A stretch of 64,000 nucleotides of DNA, from assembly GCA_015067565.1 (NCBI GenBank), contig SVMF01000005.1, forward strand, positions 47,707 through 111,706, in the 5' to 3' direction. A program made the translations under genes and the position numbers. Below the pieces are notes generated by a model, which ran no database searches, was not told where the DNA came from, and saw only the letters and a list, made by a program, of their open reading frames with translations. Shown here in pieces: positions 47,910 through 58,253 of the stretch (position 1 is its first letter; every line of letters starts with the position of its first letter). The DNA comes from Oscillospiraceae bacterium. GTDB lineage: Bacteria > Bacillota > Clostridia > Oscillospirales > Oscillospiraceae.

Positions 47910-49193
47910 ATGCTGAAGCAGAGCTTGATTCAGGATTATATTCATATTTTGCAAGAGGAGCTGGTGCCGGCCACGGGCTGTACCGAGCCAATCGCCATTG
48001 CCTACTGCGCTGCCAGACTCAAAGAACTGCTTGGCTGCATGCCCGAGCGCATCGAGGCGGTTCTGAGCGGCAACATTATCAAAAATGTCAAGAGCGTGGT
48101 CGTGCCGAATACGGGTGGCCGCAAGGGCATCCGCCCTGCCATTGCTGCAGGCATGATCGCGGGAGACTCGTCGAAGGATTTGCAGGTCATTGCCGACCTG
48201 ACCGTAGTGCAGCAGGCGCAGATCGAGGAATTTCTGGGGGCTGTGCAGATCGACATCTCGTGCGGTGCTTCGAATTGCAAGCTCGACATCGACCTGACGG
48301 CCTATGCAGGTGAGCACCGCGCGCGTGTGCGCATCACCAACCATCATACCAACATCGTCCACCTGTCCAAGGATGACGAGATCCTTCTGCAGACACCCAT
48401 CACAGAATCGTCTGAGGAGCAGCTGACGGATAAGAGCTGCCTGAATGTCGAGGACATCATCCGATTTGCTGACAGTGTGTCCTTAGAGCCGCTGCGCGAG
48501 CTTCTGATGCGTCAGATCGAGTGCAACAGCGCCATCTCCGAAGAGGGCCTGACGGGCAAATGGGGCGCACAGATCGGCAAGATCCTGCTCGACGATTACG
48601 GTGACGACATCAAGCAGGTCGCAAAGGCCTATGCTGCAGCGGGCAGCGATGCCAGAATGAGCGGCTGTGAGATGCCTGTGGTCATTTTGTCCGGTTCGGG
48701 TAATCAGGGCATCACGGCTTGTATGCCCGTCGTGGCCTATGCCGAGCACATCGGTGCAACGCAGGAGCAGCTTCTGCGAGCGCTCATCGTAGCGGACCTG
48801 ATCACGGTGCATCAGAAGAGCGGCATCGGCAGACTTTCGGCCTACTGCGGTGCGATTTCAGCCGGTGTCGGTGCCGGTGCGGGCATTTGCTATCTGCTCG
48901 GAGGCGGCTTCCGCGCTGTGGCGCATACGATCGTCAATGCTGTGGCGATCCTCTCGGGCACGATCTGTGACGGAGCAAAACCCTCGTGTGCGGCTAAGAT
49001 TGCGGCTGCTGTCGATGCCGGCATCTTGGGATACCAGATGTACTTGCATCACAAGGAATTTCGAAGCGGCGAGGGCATTGTGGCCTCGTCTGTCGATGAT
49101 ACGATCGCCAATGTCGGCCTGCTGGCCCAGGACGGTATGCGCCAGACCGACCAAACCATCCTGAAAATCATGCAGGAGGATCGTTGCGTTTAA
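47910..49193 (+). CDS. UPF0597/L-cysteine desulfidase (CyuA)-like serine dehydratase-alpha family protein
   Basis: PATGCTEPIAIAYCAARLKELLG; VPNTGGRKGIRPAIAAG; SGSGNQGITACMPVVAYAE. Confidence 0.88.
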   Translation: MLKQSLIQDYIHILQEELVPATGCTEPIAIAYCAARLKELLGCMPERIEAVLSGNIIKNVKSVVVPNTGGRKGIRPAIAAGMIAGDSSKDLQVIADLTVVQQAQIEEFLGAVQIDISCGASNCKLDIDLTAYAGEHRARVRITNHHTNIVHLSKDDEILLQTPITESSEEQLTDKSCLNVEDIIRFADSVSLEPLRELLMRQIECNSAISEEGLTGKWGAQIGKILLDDYGDDIKQVAKAYAAAGSDARMSGCEMPVVILSGSGNQGITACMPVVAYAEHIGATQEQLLRALIVADLITVHQKSGIGRLSAYCGAISAGVGAGAGICYLLGGGFRAVAHTIVNAVAILSGTICDGAKPSCAAKIAAAVDAGILGYQMYLHHKEFRSGEGIVASSVDDTIANVGLLAQDGMRQTDQTILKIMQEDRCV

Positions 49194-49276
49194 TAATTGT
49201 TTGTTTCGCCTTCACACTTTGGTAACATACTGCATTTAAGATAAAAGCAACGAAACCACCCAAAGGAGATTTCGCT

Positions 49277-50839
49277 ATGAACGAAAATCTGAATCCATTG
49301 TTTGAGGATGCTGATATCCTTACGCCCCTGACGGAGGAGCCTCTGGAGAAGGCGGCCATCGCAGAGGGGCCGATCCTTCGGGAAACCATGACGGAGGAAC
49401 CTACTGTGCAGGAACCGCCCGTTCGGGACATTGTGATGGAGGAGCCTGCGGTGCAGACACCGCCTGTTCGGGAGTCTGCGTACCGCGAACCCGTGATGCG
49501 GCCGTATGTTCGTCCGGTGCCGCCCCCCATGCCACCCTATCCGCCGTACCAGCCGTACGGCCATGCTCCGATGATGCCGCCCGTTGCGCCTCCAATGCGC
49601 CACGCTGCGCCGAATCCTCCTGAGGAGAAAAAAGAAGAGAAAAAGAAGGATAAGGGCCTCGTCTGGAGGATGGCGCTGCTGGGCCTGTGCTTTGCCTTGG
49701 TGGGCAGCATCCTCGGTGGCCTGCTTGTCGGAGCTTATTTGAACCGCAAGCATGACGATCTGCCGCAGCAGATCGTGCAGAATGACCGCCCGAGCGCAAC
49801 GCAGCGACCGACGAGCCAGAACCGTCCGCAGACTATGCCCGAGACTACGCTTTCGCAGTTGTATCAGGATTCGCTGCCGTCCATCGTCGGTGTGAGCAAC
49901 CAGTACACCACCTACAATTATTTCGGCCAGCCTTCTACCTCGGGCGGTACGGGCACGGGATTTGTCATTTCTTCCGACGGCGAGATCCTGACGAATTACC
50001 ATGTCATCGAGAATGCCGAAACGCTGACCATTACCATGTACGACGGCTCGGAATATCCGGCCAAGGTGCTCGGCTACGAGGCGGAGAGTGATGTCGCTCT
50101 TCTGAAGATCGAGGCGACTGACCTTATCCCTGTTGTGATGGGCGATTCGGATGCGCTGTTTGTCGGTGAGCAGATCGCAGCCATCGGCAATCCCCTGGGC
50201 GAGCTGACCTACACGATGACCGTCGGCTATGTCAGCGCCAAGAGCCGTGCGGTTTATACCGACGAAATGCCGATCAATATGATGCAGATCGATGCGGCCA
50301 TCAACCCTGGCAACTCCGGTGGCCCGTTGTTCAATCTCAATGGCGAGGTAGTCGGCATCACCACCGCAAAATACTCCGGCACCGCCGGAGGCTCTGCCAC
50401 CATCGAGGGTATCGGCTTTGCTATCCCGATCAACGATGTTCTGGCGATCGTGGATGATCTGCGTCAATACGGCTCAGTGCAGAACCGTGCGTATATGGGT
50501 GTGGTTGTCGGCAACAGTGTGGCCGCAGGCGAGATCCCGGCAGGTGCTGTTGTGCAGCAGATCGAGAAGGGAAGCGGTGCAGAGAAGGCCGGCCTGCTGG
50601 TCAATGACATCATCGTCGGTGTCGGTGAGTCTAAGGTCTATGGCATCGATACGCTCTATCAGGCACTGCGTCCCTACCGAGGCGGCGACAGCGTGGAGCT
50701 GACGGTGTTCCGGAGCGGAAAGACGCTGACTTTGACCATTACCTTCGACTCTGTACCGTCGCAGGCAGAGCCGGAACCTGAAACCGAGGCTCCGACGGAG
50801 ACCTACGGTGACTTCCCCTGGGACTACTTCTTCCCATAA
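49277..50839 (+). CDS. HtrA/DegP-family serine protease with PDZ domain
   Basis: GTGFVISSDGEILTNYHVI; SDVALLKIE; INPGNSGGPLFN; PDZ domain; cytoplasmic Pro/Glu-rich N-terminus and TM. Confidence 0.93.
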   Translation: MNENLNPLFEDADILTPLTEEPLEKAAIAEGPILRETMTEEPTVQEPPVRDIVMEEPAVQTPPVRESAYREPVMRPYVRPVPPPMPPYPPYQPYGHAPMMPPVAPPMRHAAPNPPEEKKEEKKKDKGLVWRMALLGLCFALVGSILGGLLVGAYLNRKHDDLPQQIVQNDRPSATQRPTSQNRPQTMPETTLSQLYQDSLPSIVGVSNQYTTYNYFGQPSTSGGTGTGFVISSDGEILTNYHVIENAETLTITMYDGSEYPAKVLGYEAESDVALLKIEATDLIPVVMGDSDALFVGEQIAAIGNPLGELTYTMTVGYVSAKSRAVYTDEMPINMMQIDAAINPGNSGGPLFNLNGEVVGITTAKYSGTAGGSATIEGIGFAIPINDVLAIVDDLRQYGSVQNRAYMGVVVGNSVAAGEIPAGAVVQQIEKGSGAEKAGLLVNDIIVGVGESKVYGIDTLYQALRPYRGGDSVELTVFRSGKTLTLTITFDSVPSQAEPEPETEAPTETYGDFPWDYFFP

Positions 50840-50843
50840 TCAG

Positions 50844-50877
50844 AAAGGGCTTGAAATCGTTTGATTTCAAGCCCTTT
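50844..50877. terminator. Bidirectional terminator between htrA-like gene and dnaJ
   Basis: AAAGGGCTTGAAATC-gttt-GATTTCAAGCCCTTT. Confidence 0.88.
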
Positions 50878-50893
50878 TGCTATTTGGTGCAGA

Positions 50894-52018
50894 TTATTTG
50901 AAGAAGTCAAAGAATTTTTTGCGCTTGGGATGCGAAGCCTCGCCACTCTGCTCGAGCTTGCGCAGCAGCTCCTTTTGCTCCTTGGTGAGCTTGCTGGGTG
51001 TTTCGACCACGACGGTCACGAACTGATCGCCTCTGCCCGAGCCGCTGACATAGGGAATGCCCTTGCCACGCAGACGGAAGGTGGTTCCGGTCTGTGTGCC
51101 CTCACCGATGGTGTATTTTACACGGCCGTCGATTGTGGGAACCTCGATCTCGGCACCGAGCGCCGCTTGTGTAAAGCTGATGGGCATCTCGATATACACG
51201 CTTTGCCCCTGACGGGTGAAGATGGGATGACGCTTGATCTGCACGGTGACCATCAGGTTGCCGTTTGGGCCGCCGTTGGTGCCGACGCAGCCTTCCCCCG
51301 TGACGCGCAGGGTCTGACCGTCGTCGATGCCCTGCGGGAAGGTCACCATGGTCTTGAAGCTGCGGCGGATCTTGCCCTTGCCCTTGCAGCGGGTGCAGGG
51401 ATTGGGGATGATCTTGCCTGAGCCACGGCATTCGGGGCAGGCAGAATCCGACTGCATGACCATGCCCATGAAATTCTGCTGGGTGCGGATCGTGCCGCGG
51501 CCGTTGCAGCGCGTGCAGGTCTGCGGCTGCGAGCCGTCTGCAGCACCGCTGCCGTTACAGCGGTCGCAGTTTTCGATACGGGAGGCAGAGACCTCTTTCT
51601 TGGTGCCGAAGGCGGCTTCCTCAAAGGTGATCTCGATGCGCGCACCGACATCCTCGCCGCGCTGCGGTGCATTCGGGTTTCTGCGGCTTCTGCCGCCACC
51701 GAAGAAGCTACCGAAAATATCGCCCAGATCTCCGAAATCGCCGAAGCCGCCGAAGGGATTTCCACCGGCACCGGAATTGAAATTGGGATCGACACCGGCA
51801 AAGCCGAACTGGTCGTAGCGGGCGCGCTTGTCGGCATCGGAGAGGACCTCGTTGGCCTCGTTAATCTCCTTGAAGCGCTCTTCAGCATCGGGCTCTTGGT
51901 TGACATCGGGGTGATATTTTGCTGCCATACGGCGGTATGCACGCTTGATATCTGCTTCCGAGGCATCCTTGGCGATGCCCAGAACCTCGTAATAATCTCG
52001 TTTGTTTTCGTTTGCCAT
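50894..52018 (-). CDS. dnaJ: Chaperone DnaJ
   Basis: J-domain with HPD (KYHPDVNQEP), G/F region, four CxxCxGxG-type zinc motifs. Confidence 0.96.
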   Translation of the reverse strand: MANENKRDYYEVLGIAKDASEADIKRAYRRMAAKYHPDVNQEPDAEERFKEINEANEVLSDADKRARYDQFGFAGVDPNFNSGAGGNPFGGFGDFGDLGDIFGSFFGGGRSRRNPNAPQRGEDVGARIEITFEEAAFGTKKEVSASRIENCDRCNGSGAADGSQPQTCTRCNGRGTIRTQQNFMGMVMQSDSACPECRGSGKIIPNPCTRCKGKGKIRRSFKTMVTFPQGIDDGQTLRVTGEGCVGTNGGPNGNLMVTVQIKRHPIFTRQGQSVYIEMPISFTQAALGAEIEVPTIDGRVKYTIGEGTQTGTTFRLRGKGIPYVSGSGRGDQFVTVVVETPSKLTKEQKELLRKLEQSGEASHPKRKKFFDFFK

Positions 52019-52050
52019 GTTTCCACCCTCTTTTTGGGTTATGTTTCAGC

Positions 52051-52087
52051 GCAAAAAATCTTAGCTTTTGCTGCTAAGATTTTTTGC
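52051..52087. terminator. Terminator-like stem-loop between dnaK and dnaJ
   Basis: GCAAAAAATCTTAGC-ttttgct-GCTAAGATTTTTTGC (15-bp perfect stem). Confidence 0.75.
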
Positions 52088-52098
52088 AAAATATTGTC

Positions 52099-52302
52099 TA
52101 AATTCTAATTTAGCGCTCAGATTACCGTTTTACACTGTAGGGGAGGGGCATGCCCTCCCACGCGGTAAACGCTATAATTTCGCCAAAAACTCCCATAAAA
52201 ACGAAATGTTTTTCTGCCGGTTGAGGCATGCCTCAACCCTACAAGGCGCGCCAAGGATGTCGCGCGCTACGGGTGCGTGCTTCAACGCCAAATTAGAATT
52301 TG
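52099..52302 (-). repeat. MITE-like element copy B (~204 bp), inverted relative to copy A
   Basis: TAAATTCTAATT ... AATTAGAATTTg termini; GGGAGGGGCATGCCCTCCC (52141-52159) and GGTTGAGGCATGCCTCAACC (52219-52238). Confidence 0.8.
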
Positions 52303-52307
52303 CAAAA

Positions 52308-54125
52308 TCAATCGTTTACTTCCTCGAAGTCGGCATCGACCACGCCATCATCGGGTGCACCGCCGCCGAAATCACCGGTGGGTGTGCCCTGCGGATTCTG
52401 CTGGTACAGCTTCTCGCTGACAGCGTAGAAGGCCTTCTGCAGGGCATCGGTCGAAGCCTTGATGGCCTCAACGTCATTGCCCTTGTTCTTTTCTTTCAGG
52501 TCGTTGACAGCGGCCTCGATGCTTGCCTTGTCGTTGGCATCGAGCTTGTCGCCCAGCTCATTGAGGGTCTTTTCGGTCTGATAGATCATCTGGTCGGCAG
52601 CGTTGTGGGTGTCGACTTCTTCCTTGCGGGCCTTATCCTCGGCGGCATACTGCTCAGCTTCCTTCACGGCCTTGTCGATGTCCTCCTGAGAGAGGTTGGT
52701 GGAGGCGGTGATGGTGATGTTCTGCTCCTTGCCGGTGCCAAGGTCCTTGGCAGCAACGTTGACGATGCCGTTGGCATCGATGTTGAAGGTGACTTCGATC
52801 TGCGGCACGCCACGGGGAGCCGGAGCGATGCCATCGAGATGGAATCTGCCCAGAGTTTTGTTGTAGGCGGCCATTTCACGCTCGCCCTGCAGGACGTGAA
52901 TCTCAACAGAGGTCTGCCCGTCAGCAGCGGTGGAGAAAACCTGACTCTTCTTGGTGGGGATGGTGGTGTTGCGGTCGATCAGACGGGTGAACACACCGCC
53001 CATGGTCTCCAGACCAAGGGAAAGGGGTGTGACGTCCAGGAGCAGCAGACCCTTGACGTCGCCGCCCATAACACCGCCCTGAATGGCGGCACCGACAGCG
53101 ACACACTCATCGGGGTTGATGCCCTTGAAGCCTTCCTTGCCGGTGATGCCCTTGACGGCTTCCTGCACGGCGGGGATTCTGGAAGAACCGCCAACCAGGA
53201 GAACCTTGGACAGATCTCCTGCCTTGACGCCGGCGTCGGCCATGGCCTGACGGACGGGCTTCATGGTAGCTTCGACTAAGTGGGCGGTCAGCTCATTGAA
53301 CTTTGCACGGCTCAGGGTCACATCCAGATGCTTCGGGCCGGTTGCGTCGGCTGTGATATACGGCAGGTTGATCGAGGAGCTGGTCACACCGGACAGCTCG
53401 ATTTTTGCCTTCTCGGCAGCTTCCTTCAGACGCTGCATGGCGACCTTGTCGTTCGACAGATCGATGCCTTCGGCCTTCTTGAATTCTGCAACGAGGTAGT
53501 CCATGATCGCATTGTCGAAATCGTCGCCACCCAGACGGGTGTTGCCGTTGGTGGCCATGACCTCGATGACACCGTCGCCGATGTCGAGGATGGAGACATC
53601 AAAGGTGCCGCCGCCGAGGTCATAAACCATGATCTTCTGGCTGTCTTCCTTGTCGATGCCGTAGGCCAGTGCAGCTGCCGTCGGCTCGTTGATGATACGC
53701 TGGACATTCAGACCTGCGATCTTACCGGCATCCTTGGTTGCCTGACGCTGTGCGTCGGAGAAGTAGGCCGGAACGGTGATGACCGCATCGGTGACACTTT
53801 GGCCGAGATAGGCCTCTGCGTCAGCCTTGAGCTTCTGCAGAACCATGGCGGAGATCTCCTGCGGGGTGAACTTCTTGCCGTCGACGGTGACACGATAATC
53901 CGTGCCCATGTGACGCTTGATCGATGCGATGGTGCGATCGGCATTGGTGACAGCCTGACGCTTTGCGACCTGGCCGACCATGCGCTCACCGGTCTTGGAG
54001 AAAGCGACGACGGACGGAGTCGTGCGGTTACCTTCAGCGTTGGCGATGACGACGGGCTCACCGCCTTCGATCACTGCTACGCAGGAATTGGTCGTACCCA
54101 GATCGATACCAATAATTTTACCCAT
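52308..54125 (-). CDS. dnaK: Chaperone DnaK
   Basis: [43 protein letters not shown]. Confidence 0.97.
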   Translation of the reverse strand: MGKIIGIDLGTTNSCVAVIEGGEPVVIANAEGNRTTPSVVAFSKTGERMVGQVAKRQAVTNADRTIASIKRHMGTDYRVTVDGKKFTPQEISAMVLQKLKADAEAYLGQSVTDAVITVPAYFSDAQRQATKDAGKIAGLNVQRIINEPTAAALAYGIDKEDSQKIMVYDLGGGTFDVSILDIGDGVIEVMATNGNTRLGGDDFDNAIMDYLVAEFKKAEGIDLSNDKVAMQRLKEAAEKAKIELSGVTSSSINLPYITADATGPKHLDVTLSRAKFNELTAHLVEATMKPVRQAMADAGVKAGDLSKVLLVGGSSRIPAVQEAVKGITGKEGFKGINPDECVAVGAAIQGGVMGGDVKGLLLLDVTPLSLGLETMGGVFTRLIDRNTTIPTKKSQVFSTAADGQTSVEIHVLQGEREMAAYNKTLGRFHLDGIAPAPRGVPQIEVTFNIDANGIVNVAAKDLGTGKEQNITITASTNLSQEDIDKAVKEAEQYAAEDKARKEEVDTHNAADQMIYQTEKTLNELGDKLDANDKASIEAAVNDLKEKNKGNDVEAIKASTDALQKAFYAVSEKLYQQNPQGTPTGDFGGGAPDDGVVDADFEEVND

Positions 54126-54228
54126 AATAAAAATCCTCCTATATCAATGAAAATGGTTTACTGTTCAGGAAAAACGCCTCACGTGCCATTGCTGCCTTGC
54201 AATGACAGCTTCGGAGCGTTTTTTTGAA

Positions 54229-54729
54229 TTAGTTTGAGACCTTGACCATGGCGAAGCGGATGATCTTATCAGCCATGGAGAAGCCCTTTTGGAATACCTC
54301 GGCGATCGCATTTTCACCGAGCGTTTCGTCCTCACAGTGCATCACGGCATTGTGCTTTTCAGGGTCGAAGGCATCCCCGACCTGGCCGAAGGGGACGATG
54401 TTCATGCCCTCAAGGGTCTTCAGTAGTTCGTTCATGACCATCTCGATGCCCTTTTTGTAGGCTTCGTCGGTCGTTTCCGTGTTCAGTGCACGCAGCAGGT
54501 TGTCATAGATGGGCAGCAGCTTCTTTGCGGTATCCGCCACACCATCGTTGTAGATAGCATCCTTCTCGCGCTGTGTACGCTTGCGGAAATTGTCAAACTC
54601 AGCAGCCAAAAGCAGATATTGCTCATGCTTTGCTGCAAGCTCAGCTTCTTTTTTTGCCAGCTCGTCAGTCTGCTCGAGTGTTTCCTCAACGACTTCCTCG
54701 ACGGGAGTCTCTTCCTTCTTTTTTGACAA
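54229..54729 (-). CDS. grpE: Nucleotide exchange factor GrpE
   Basis: YLLLAAEFDNFRKRTQREKD; FDPEKHNAVMHCED; located between dnaK and hrcA. Confidence 0.95.
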   Translation of the reverse strand: MSKKKEETPVEEVVEETLEQTDELAKKEAELAAKHEQYLLLAAEFDNFRKRTQREKDAIYNDGVADTAKKLLPIYDNLLRALNTETTDEAYKKGIEMVMNELLKTLEGMNIVPFGQVGDAFDPEKHNAVMHCEDETLGENAIAEVFQKGFSMADKIIRFAMVKVSN

Positions 54730-54732
54730 GGC

Positions 54733-55785
54733 TTATTCCTCCTTCTTGCTGTCGGGCAGCTCGGCCTTTCCGAACATCTTGCCTAAGCCCTCGGCAAAGT
54801 AGCTCAATCTTGCGGTGATCTGCGCATAATCCATGCGCTGTGGGCCGACTACACCGATCATGCCTTGCATTCCGTCGCCGATGTCGAATCTTGTCATCAC
54901 GACGGAGGTGTTTTTCAGCTCCTGCGCCACATTTTCGGGGCCGACCAGGATCTGGATCGGACTGTCTGCATCCAATTTTGCGGGCAGGTTGGAGATCATA
55001 TCTTCATCCAGCACGCTCAGAATTTCCTGCGCCTTGCTCAGGTCCTGATATTCCGGCTGACCCAAAAGGCGGTTGTGACCGGTCACATAGACCTCGCCAC
55101 GCTTGCAGCTTTCGAGCATATGCGTTGCAAAATCGACGATGATCGGAACAAGTCCGGACGCAGGGCCTGCGCTGCGCATCACGCGTTCGATGGTCTCGCC
55201 GGTGAATCCTTCGGAAGGAAGGTCGGTCAGACTTGCGTTCAGGACGGCTGACAGCAGCCGCAGATCGGAGTCCTGCACATTCAGGGGCAGTTTGATGAGT
55301 TTGTTTTTCACGGTCTCATCCGAGGCCATCACGACCAGGATGAAGCTTCCGGTATCGGCAGGAAGGATCTCGAAACGGCGAACCGTCACACTCTGTGTGT
55401 GGGCGGTCATCGTGTAGGCCGGCAGATTGGTCAGCTGCGAAACAAGCTTGCTGACCTGACTCATCGCACGGTCAAATTCCTGCATTCTCAGCTCCATGGC
55501 TTGATTGATCGACTGCGTTTCATCTACGCTCAGACGGTAGTCCTGCATCAAACGGTCAATATAGAAGCGATAGCCGGCAGGAGAGGGAATTCTTCCTGCA
55601 GAGGTGTGCGGCTGCTCCAAAAAACCGAGGTTTGTCAGCTCCGCCATCTCATTGCGGATGGTCGCTGAGGAGAAATCCATATCCGGAAGCTGCGCAATGG
55701 TTTTTGAGCCGACGGGCTCGGCAGTTCGGACATACAGATCCACGATCGCCTTGAGAATTTTTTGCTTTCGTTTGGACAATTCCAC
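54733..55785 (-). CDS. hrcA: Heat-inducible transcription repressor HrcA
   Basis: LSKRKQKILKAIVDLYVRTAEPVGSKTI; SSATIRNEMAELTNLGFLEQPHTSAGRIPS; GTG start at 55785. Confidence 0.95.
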   Translation of the reverse strand: MELSKRKQKILKAIVDLYVRTAEPVGSKTIAQLPDMDFSSATIRNEMAELTNLGFLEQPHTSAGRIPSPAGYRFYIDRLMQDYRLSVDETQSINQAMELRMQEFDRAMSQVSKLVSQLTNLPAYTMTAHTQSVTVRRFEILPADTGSFILVVMASDETVKNKLIKLPLNVQDSDLRLLSAVLNASLTDLPSEGFTGETIERVMRSAGPASGLVPIIVDFATHMLESCKRGEVYVTGHNRLLGQPEYQDLSKAQEILSVLDEDMISNLPAKLDADSPIQILVGPENVAQELKNTSVVMTRFDIGDGMQGMIGVVGPQRMDYAQITARLSYFAEGLGKMFGKAELPDSKKEE

Positions 55786-55798
55786 GATCTCTCCTCCT

Positions 55799-55825
55799 TT
55801 AGCACTCCGCATTCTTGAGTGCTAA
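55799..55825. promoter_or_regulatory. CIRCE element (HrcA operator)
   Basis: Perfect TTAGCACTC-N9-GAGTGCTAA. Confidence 0.97.
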
Positions 55826-55829
55826 GGCA

Positions 55830-55858
55830 ATCATACACCTATTTTAGCACTTTGTCAA
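55830..55858 (-). promoter_or_regulatory. Sigma-A-type promoter of hrcA-grpE-dnaK
   Basis: Minus strand TTGACA-17 nt-TATGAT immediately upstream of CIRCE. Confidence 0.85.
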
Positions 55859-55997
55859 GTAGTCTGCTAAATCTTTTTGTGAATTATTTGTAACCGTTTT
55901 TGACAAAAAATATGTAGCGGGAAAAATTCTCTTTTCAATTACGGAATCATGTGCTACAATATATAATGATATATTATGACAAAAGCGAGGGTTCCCT

Positions 55998-57803
55998 ATG
56001 ACTGAAATGAATAAAATCCGCAATTTTTCCATTGTTGCCCATATCGACCACGGCAAATCCACGCTGGCTGACCGCCTGCTCGAGGAATGCAAGACGGTGG
56101 AAAAGCGTGACATGGAGCACCAGATTCTGGACTCCATGGAGCTTGAGCGCGAGCGTGGCATCACCATCAAGGCCACGGCGGTAAAGCTCAACTATACAGC
56201 CGATGACGGCGAGAATTATACCCTGAATTTGATCGACACCCCGGGCCATGTGGACTTTAACTACGAGGTCTCTCGTTCTCTGGCTGCTTGTGAGGGTGCG
56301 ATTCTGGTCGTCGACGCCTCGCAGGGCATCGAGGCGCAGACCCTGGCCAATACCTATCTTGCTATCGATGCAGGACTGGAGGTTCTGCCTGTGGTCAACA
56401 AGATCGACCTTCCATCAGCGCGGCCTGAGGAGGTCAAGCATGAGATCGAGGATGTCATTGGCTTGCCGGCCATGGATGCACCTGAGATCTCGGCCAAAAA
56501 CGGCATCAACATCCGCTCGGTGCTTGAGAATATCGTGCAAAATGTTCCTGCGCCCACGGGAGACCGCGAAGCGCCCCTGCAGGCGCTGATCTTCGACAGC
56601 CAGTATGACTCCTACCGCGGCGTTATCGTCTATCTGCGTGTCAAGAACGGTGTCATGCGCCCGGGCATGGAGGTCAGGATGATGGCAACGGGTGCGGTGT
56701 ACAAAATCGTCGAGGTTGGCACCCTCCATCCGTCGGGCATGATCCCGACCGATGCACTTGGAGCAGGCGAGGTCGGCTATCTCACCGCTTCTATTAAAAA
56801 TGTGGCCGATACCCGTGTGGGCGATACGGTTACCGAGGTCGCAAACCCCTGCACCGAGCCGCTTCCCGGCTACAAGACCGTCCAGCCGATGGTCTATTCC
56901 GGTGTCTATCCGGCCGACGGCAGCAAGTACGGCGATCTGCGCGATGCCCTTGAGAAGCTTAAGCTCAATGATGCATCCATGGACTACGCGCAGGAAAATT
57001 CCATCGCCCTCGGCTTCGGTTTCCGCTGTGGATTCTTAGGCCTTTTGCACATGGAAATTATCATGGAGCGCTTAGAGCGAGAGTACAATCTCGATCTCAT
57101 CACAACCGCGCCCAATGTTGTTTACCGCATCACCAAGCTCACGGGCGAGGTCGTGGAGGTCTACACTCCACTCAACTACCCCGACCCGATGGAGATCCAG
57201 CTGTGTGAGGAGCCGTTTGTCAAGGCAAGCATTCTCACACCGCCGGAGTATGTCGGCAATATCATGGAGCTGTGCCAGCAGCGCAGAGGGGAATACCGCG
57301 ACATGAATTATTTGGACGAGGGTCGTGTGGAGCTGCATTATTTCATGCCGCTCAACGAGATCATCTATGATTTCTTCGATGCGCTCAAGTCCAGAACCCG
57401 TGGCTATGCCTCGCTCGACTATGAGCTCGACGGCTACCGCCCGAGTCGTTTGGTCAAGCTCGACATCCTGCTCAACGGCGACATTGTTGACGCGCTGTCG
57501 TTCATCATCTTTGCGGACAATGCCTATGCCCGCGCAAGACGCATCTGCGAAAAGCTCAAGGAGAACATCCCGCGTCAGATGTTCGAGATCCCGGTACAGG
57601 CGGCCATCGGCGGAAAGATCATTGCCAGAGAGACGATCAAGGCCCTGCGTAAGGACGTCCTGGCCAAGTGCTACGGCGGCGACATCACCCGTAAGAAGAA
57701 GCTGCTGGAAAAGCAGAAGGAAGGAAAGAAGCGCATGAGAACCTTCGGCACGGTATCTGTCCCGAGTGAGGCCTTCATGGCGGTTCTCAAGATGGACGAA
57801 TGA
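55998..57803 (+). CDS. lepA: Elongation factor 4
   Basis: [42 protein letters not shown]-terminal [11 protein letters not shown]. Confidence 0.97.
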   Translation: MTEMNKIRNFSIVAHIDHGKSTLADRLLEECKTVEKRDMEHQILDSMELERERGITIKATAVKLNYTADDGENYTLNLIDTPGHVDFNYEVSRSLAACEGAILVVDASQGIEAQTLANTYLAIDAGLEVLPVVNKIDLPSARPEEVKHEIEDVIGLPAMDAPEISAKNGINIRSVLENIVQNVPAPTGDREAPLQALIFDSQYDSYRGVIVYLRVKNGVMRPGMEVRMMATGAVYKIVEVGTLHPSGMIPTDALGAGEVGYLTASIKNVADTRVGDTVTEVANPCTEPLPGYKTVQPMVYSGVYPADGSKYGDLRDALEKLKLNDASMDYAQENSIALGFGFRCGFLGLLHMEIIMERLEREYNLDLITTAPNVVYRITKLTGEVVEVYTPLNYPDPMEIQLCEEPFVKASILTPPEYVGNIMELCQQRRGEYRDMNYLDEGRVELHYFMPLNEIIYDFFDALKSRTRGYASLDYELDGYRPSRLVKLDILLNGDIVDALSFIIFADNAYARARRICEKLKENIPRQMFEIPVQAAIGGKIIARETIKALRKDVLAKCYGGDITRKKKLLEKQKEGKKRMRTFGTVSVPSEAFMAVLKMDE

Positions 57804-58240
57804 AGAAGGTGACGATTTATACGGATGGCGCCTGCTCGGGCAATCCTGGTCCGGGCGGTTGGGGCGCGATCCTGGAATGGAACGGAATTGAAAAGGAACT
57901 CTCCGGCGGTGAAAGGGAAACGACCAACAATCGCATGGAGCTAACGGGTGTGATTTCAGCGCTGTCAGCGCTCAGAGAGCCGTGCGAGGTCGAGCTTTAC
58001 ACGGATTCAAAATATGTCTGTGATGCGATCCTGCAGCGCTGGGTTTACGGATGGAAGGCGAAGGGCTGGATCAAGGCAGATAAAAAGCCTGCTCTCAATG
58101 TGGATCTGTGGGAACAACTGCTGCCTCTGCTGGAACGTCATTCGGTGACCTTCCGCTGGGTCAAAGGACATGCGTTCAATGAAAAAAACAACCGCTGCGA
58201 TAAGCTGGCGGTTGCGCAGAGCAAGAAGTTTACGCTCTGA
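57800..58240 (+). CDS. rnhA: Ribonuclease HI
   Basis: [59 protein letters not shown]. Confidence 0.95.
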   Translation: MKKVTIYTDGACSGNPGPGGWGAILEWNGIEKELSGGERETTNNRMELTGVISALSALREPCEVELYTDSKYVCDAILQRWVYGWKAKGWIKADKKPALNVDLWEQLLPLLERHSVTFRWVKGHAFNEKNNRCDKLAVAQSKKFTL

Positions 58241-58253
58241 TAGGAGAATCACT

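Noticed and set aside
49190-50467. 425-aa minus-strand ORF opposite the HtrA-like gene
   Set aside because: Antisense shadow; no RBS or domain signal
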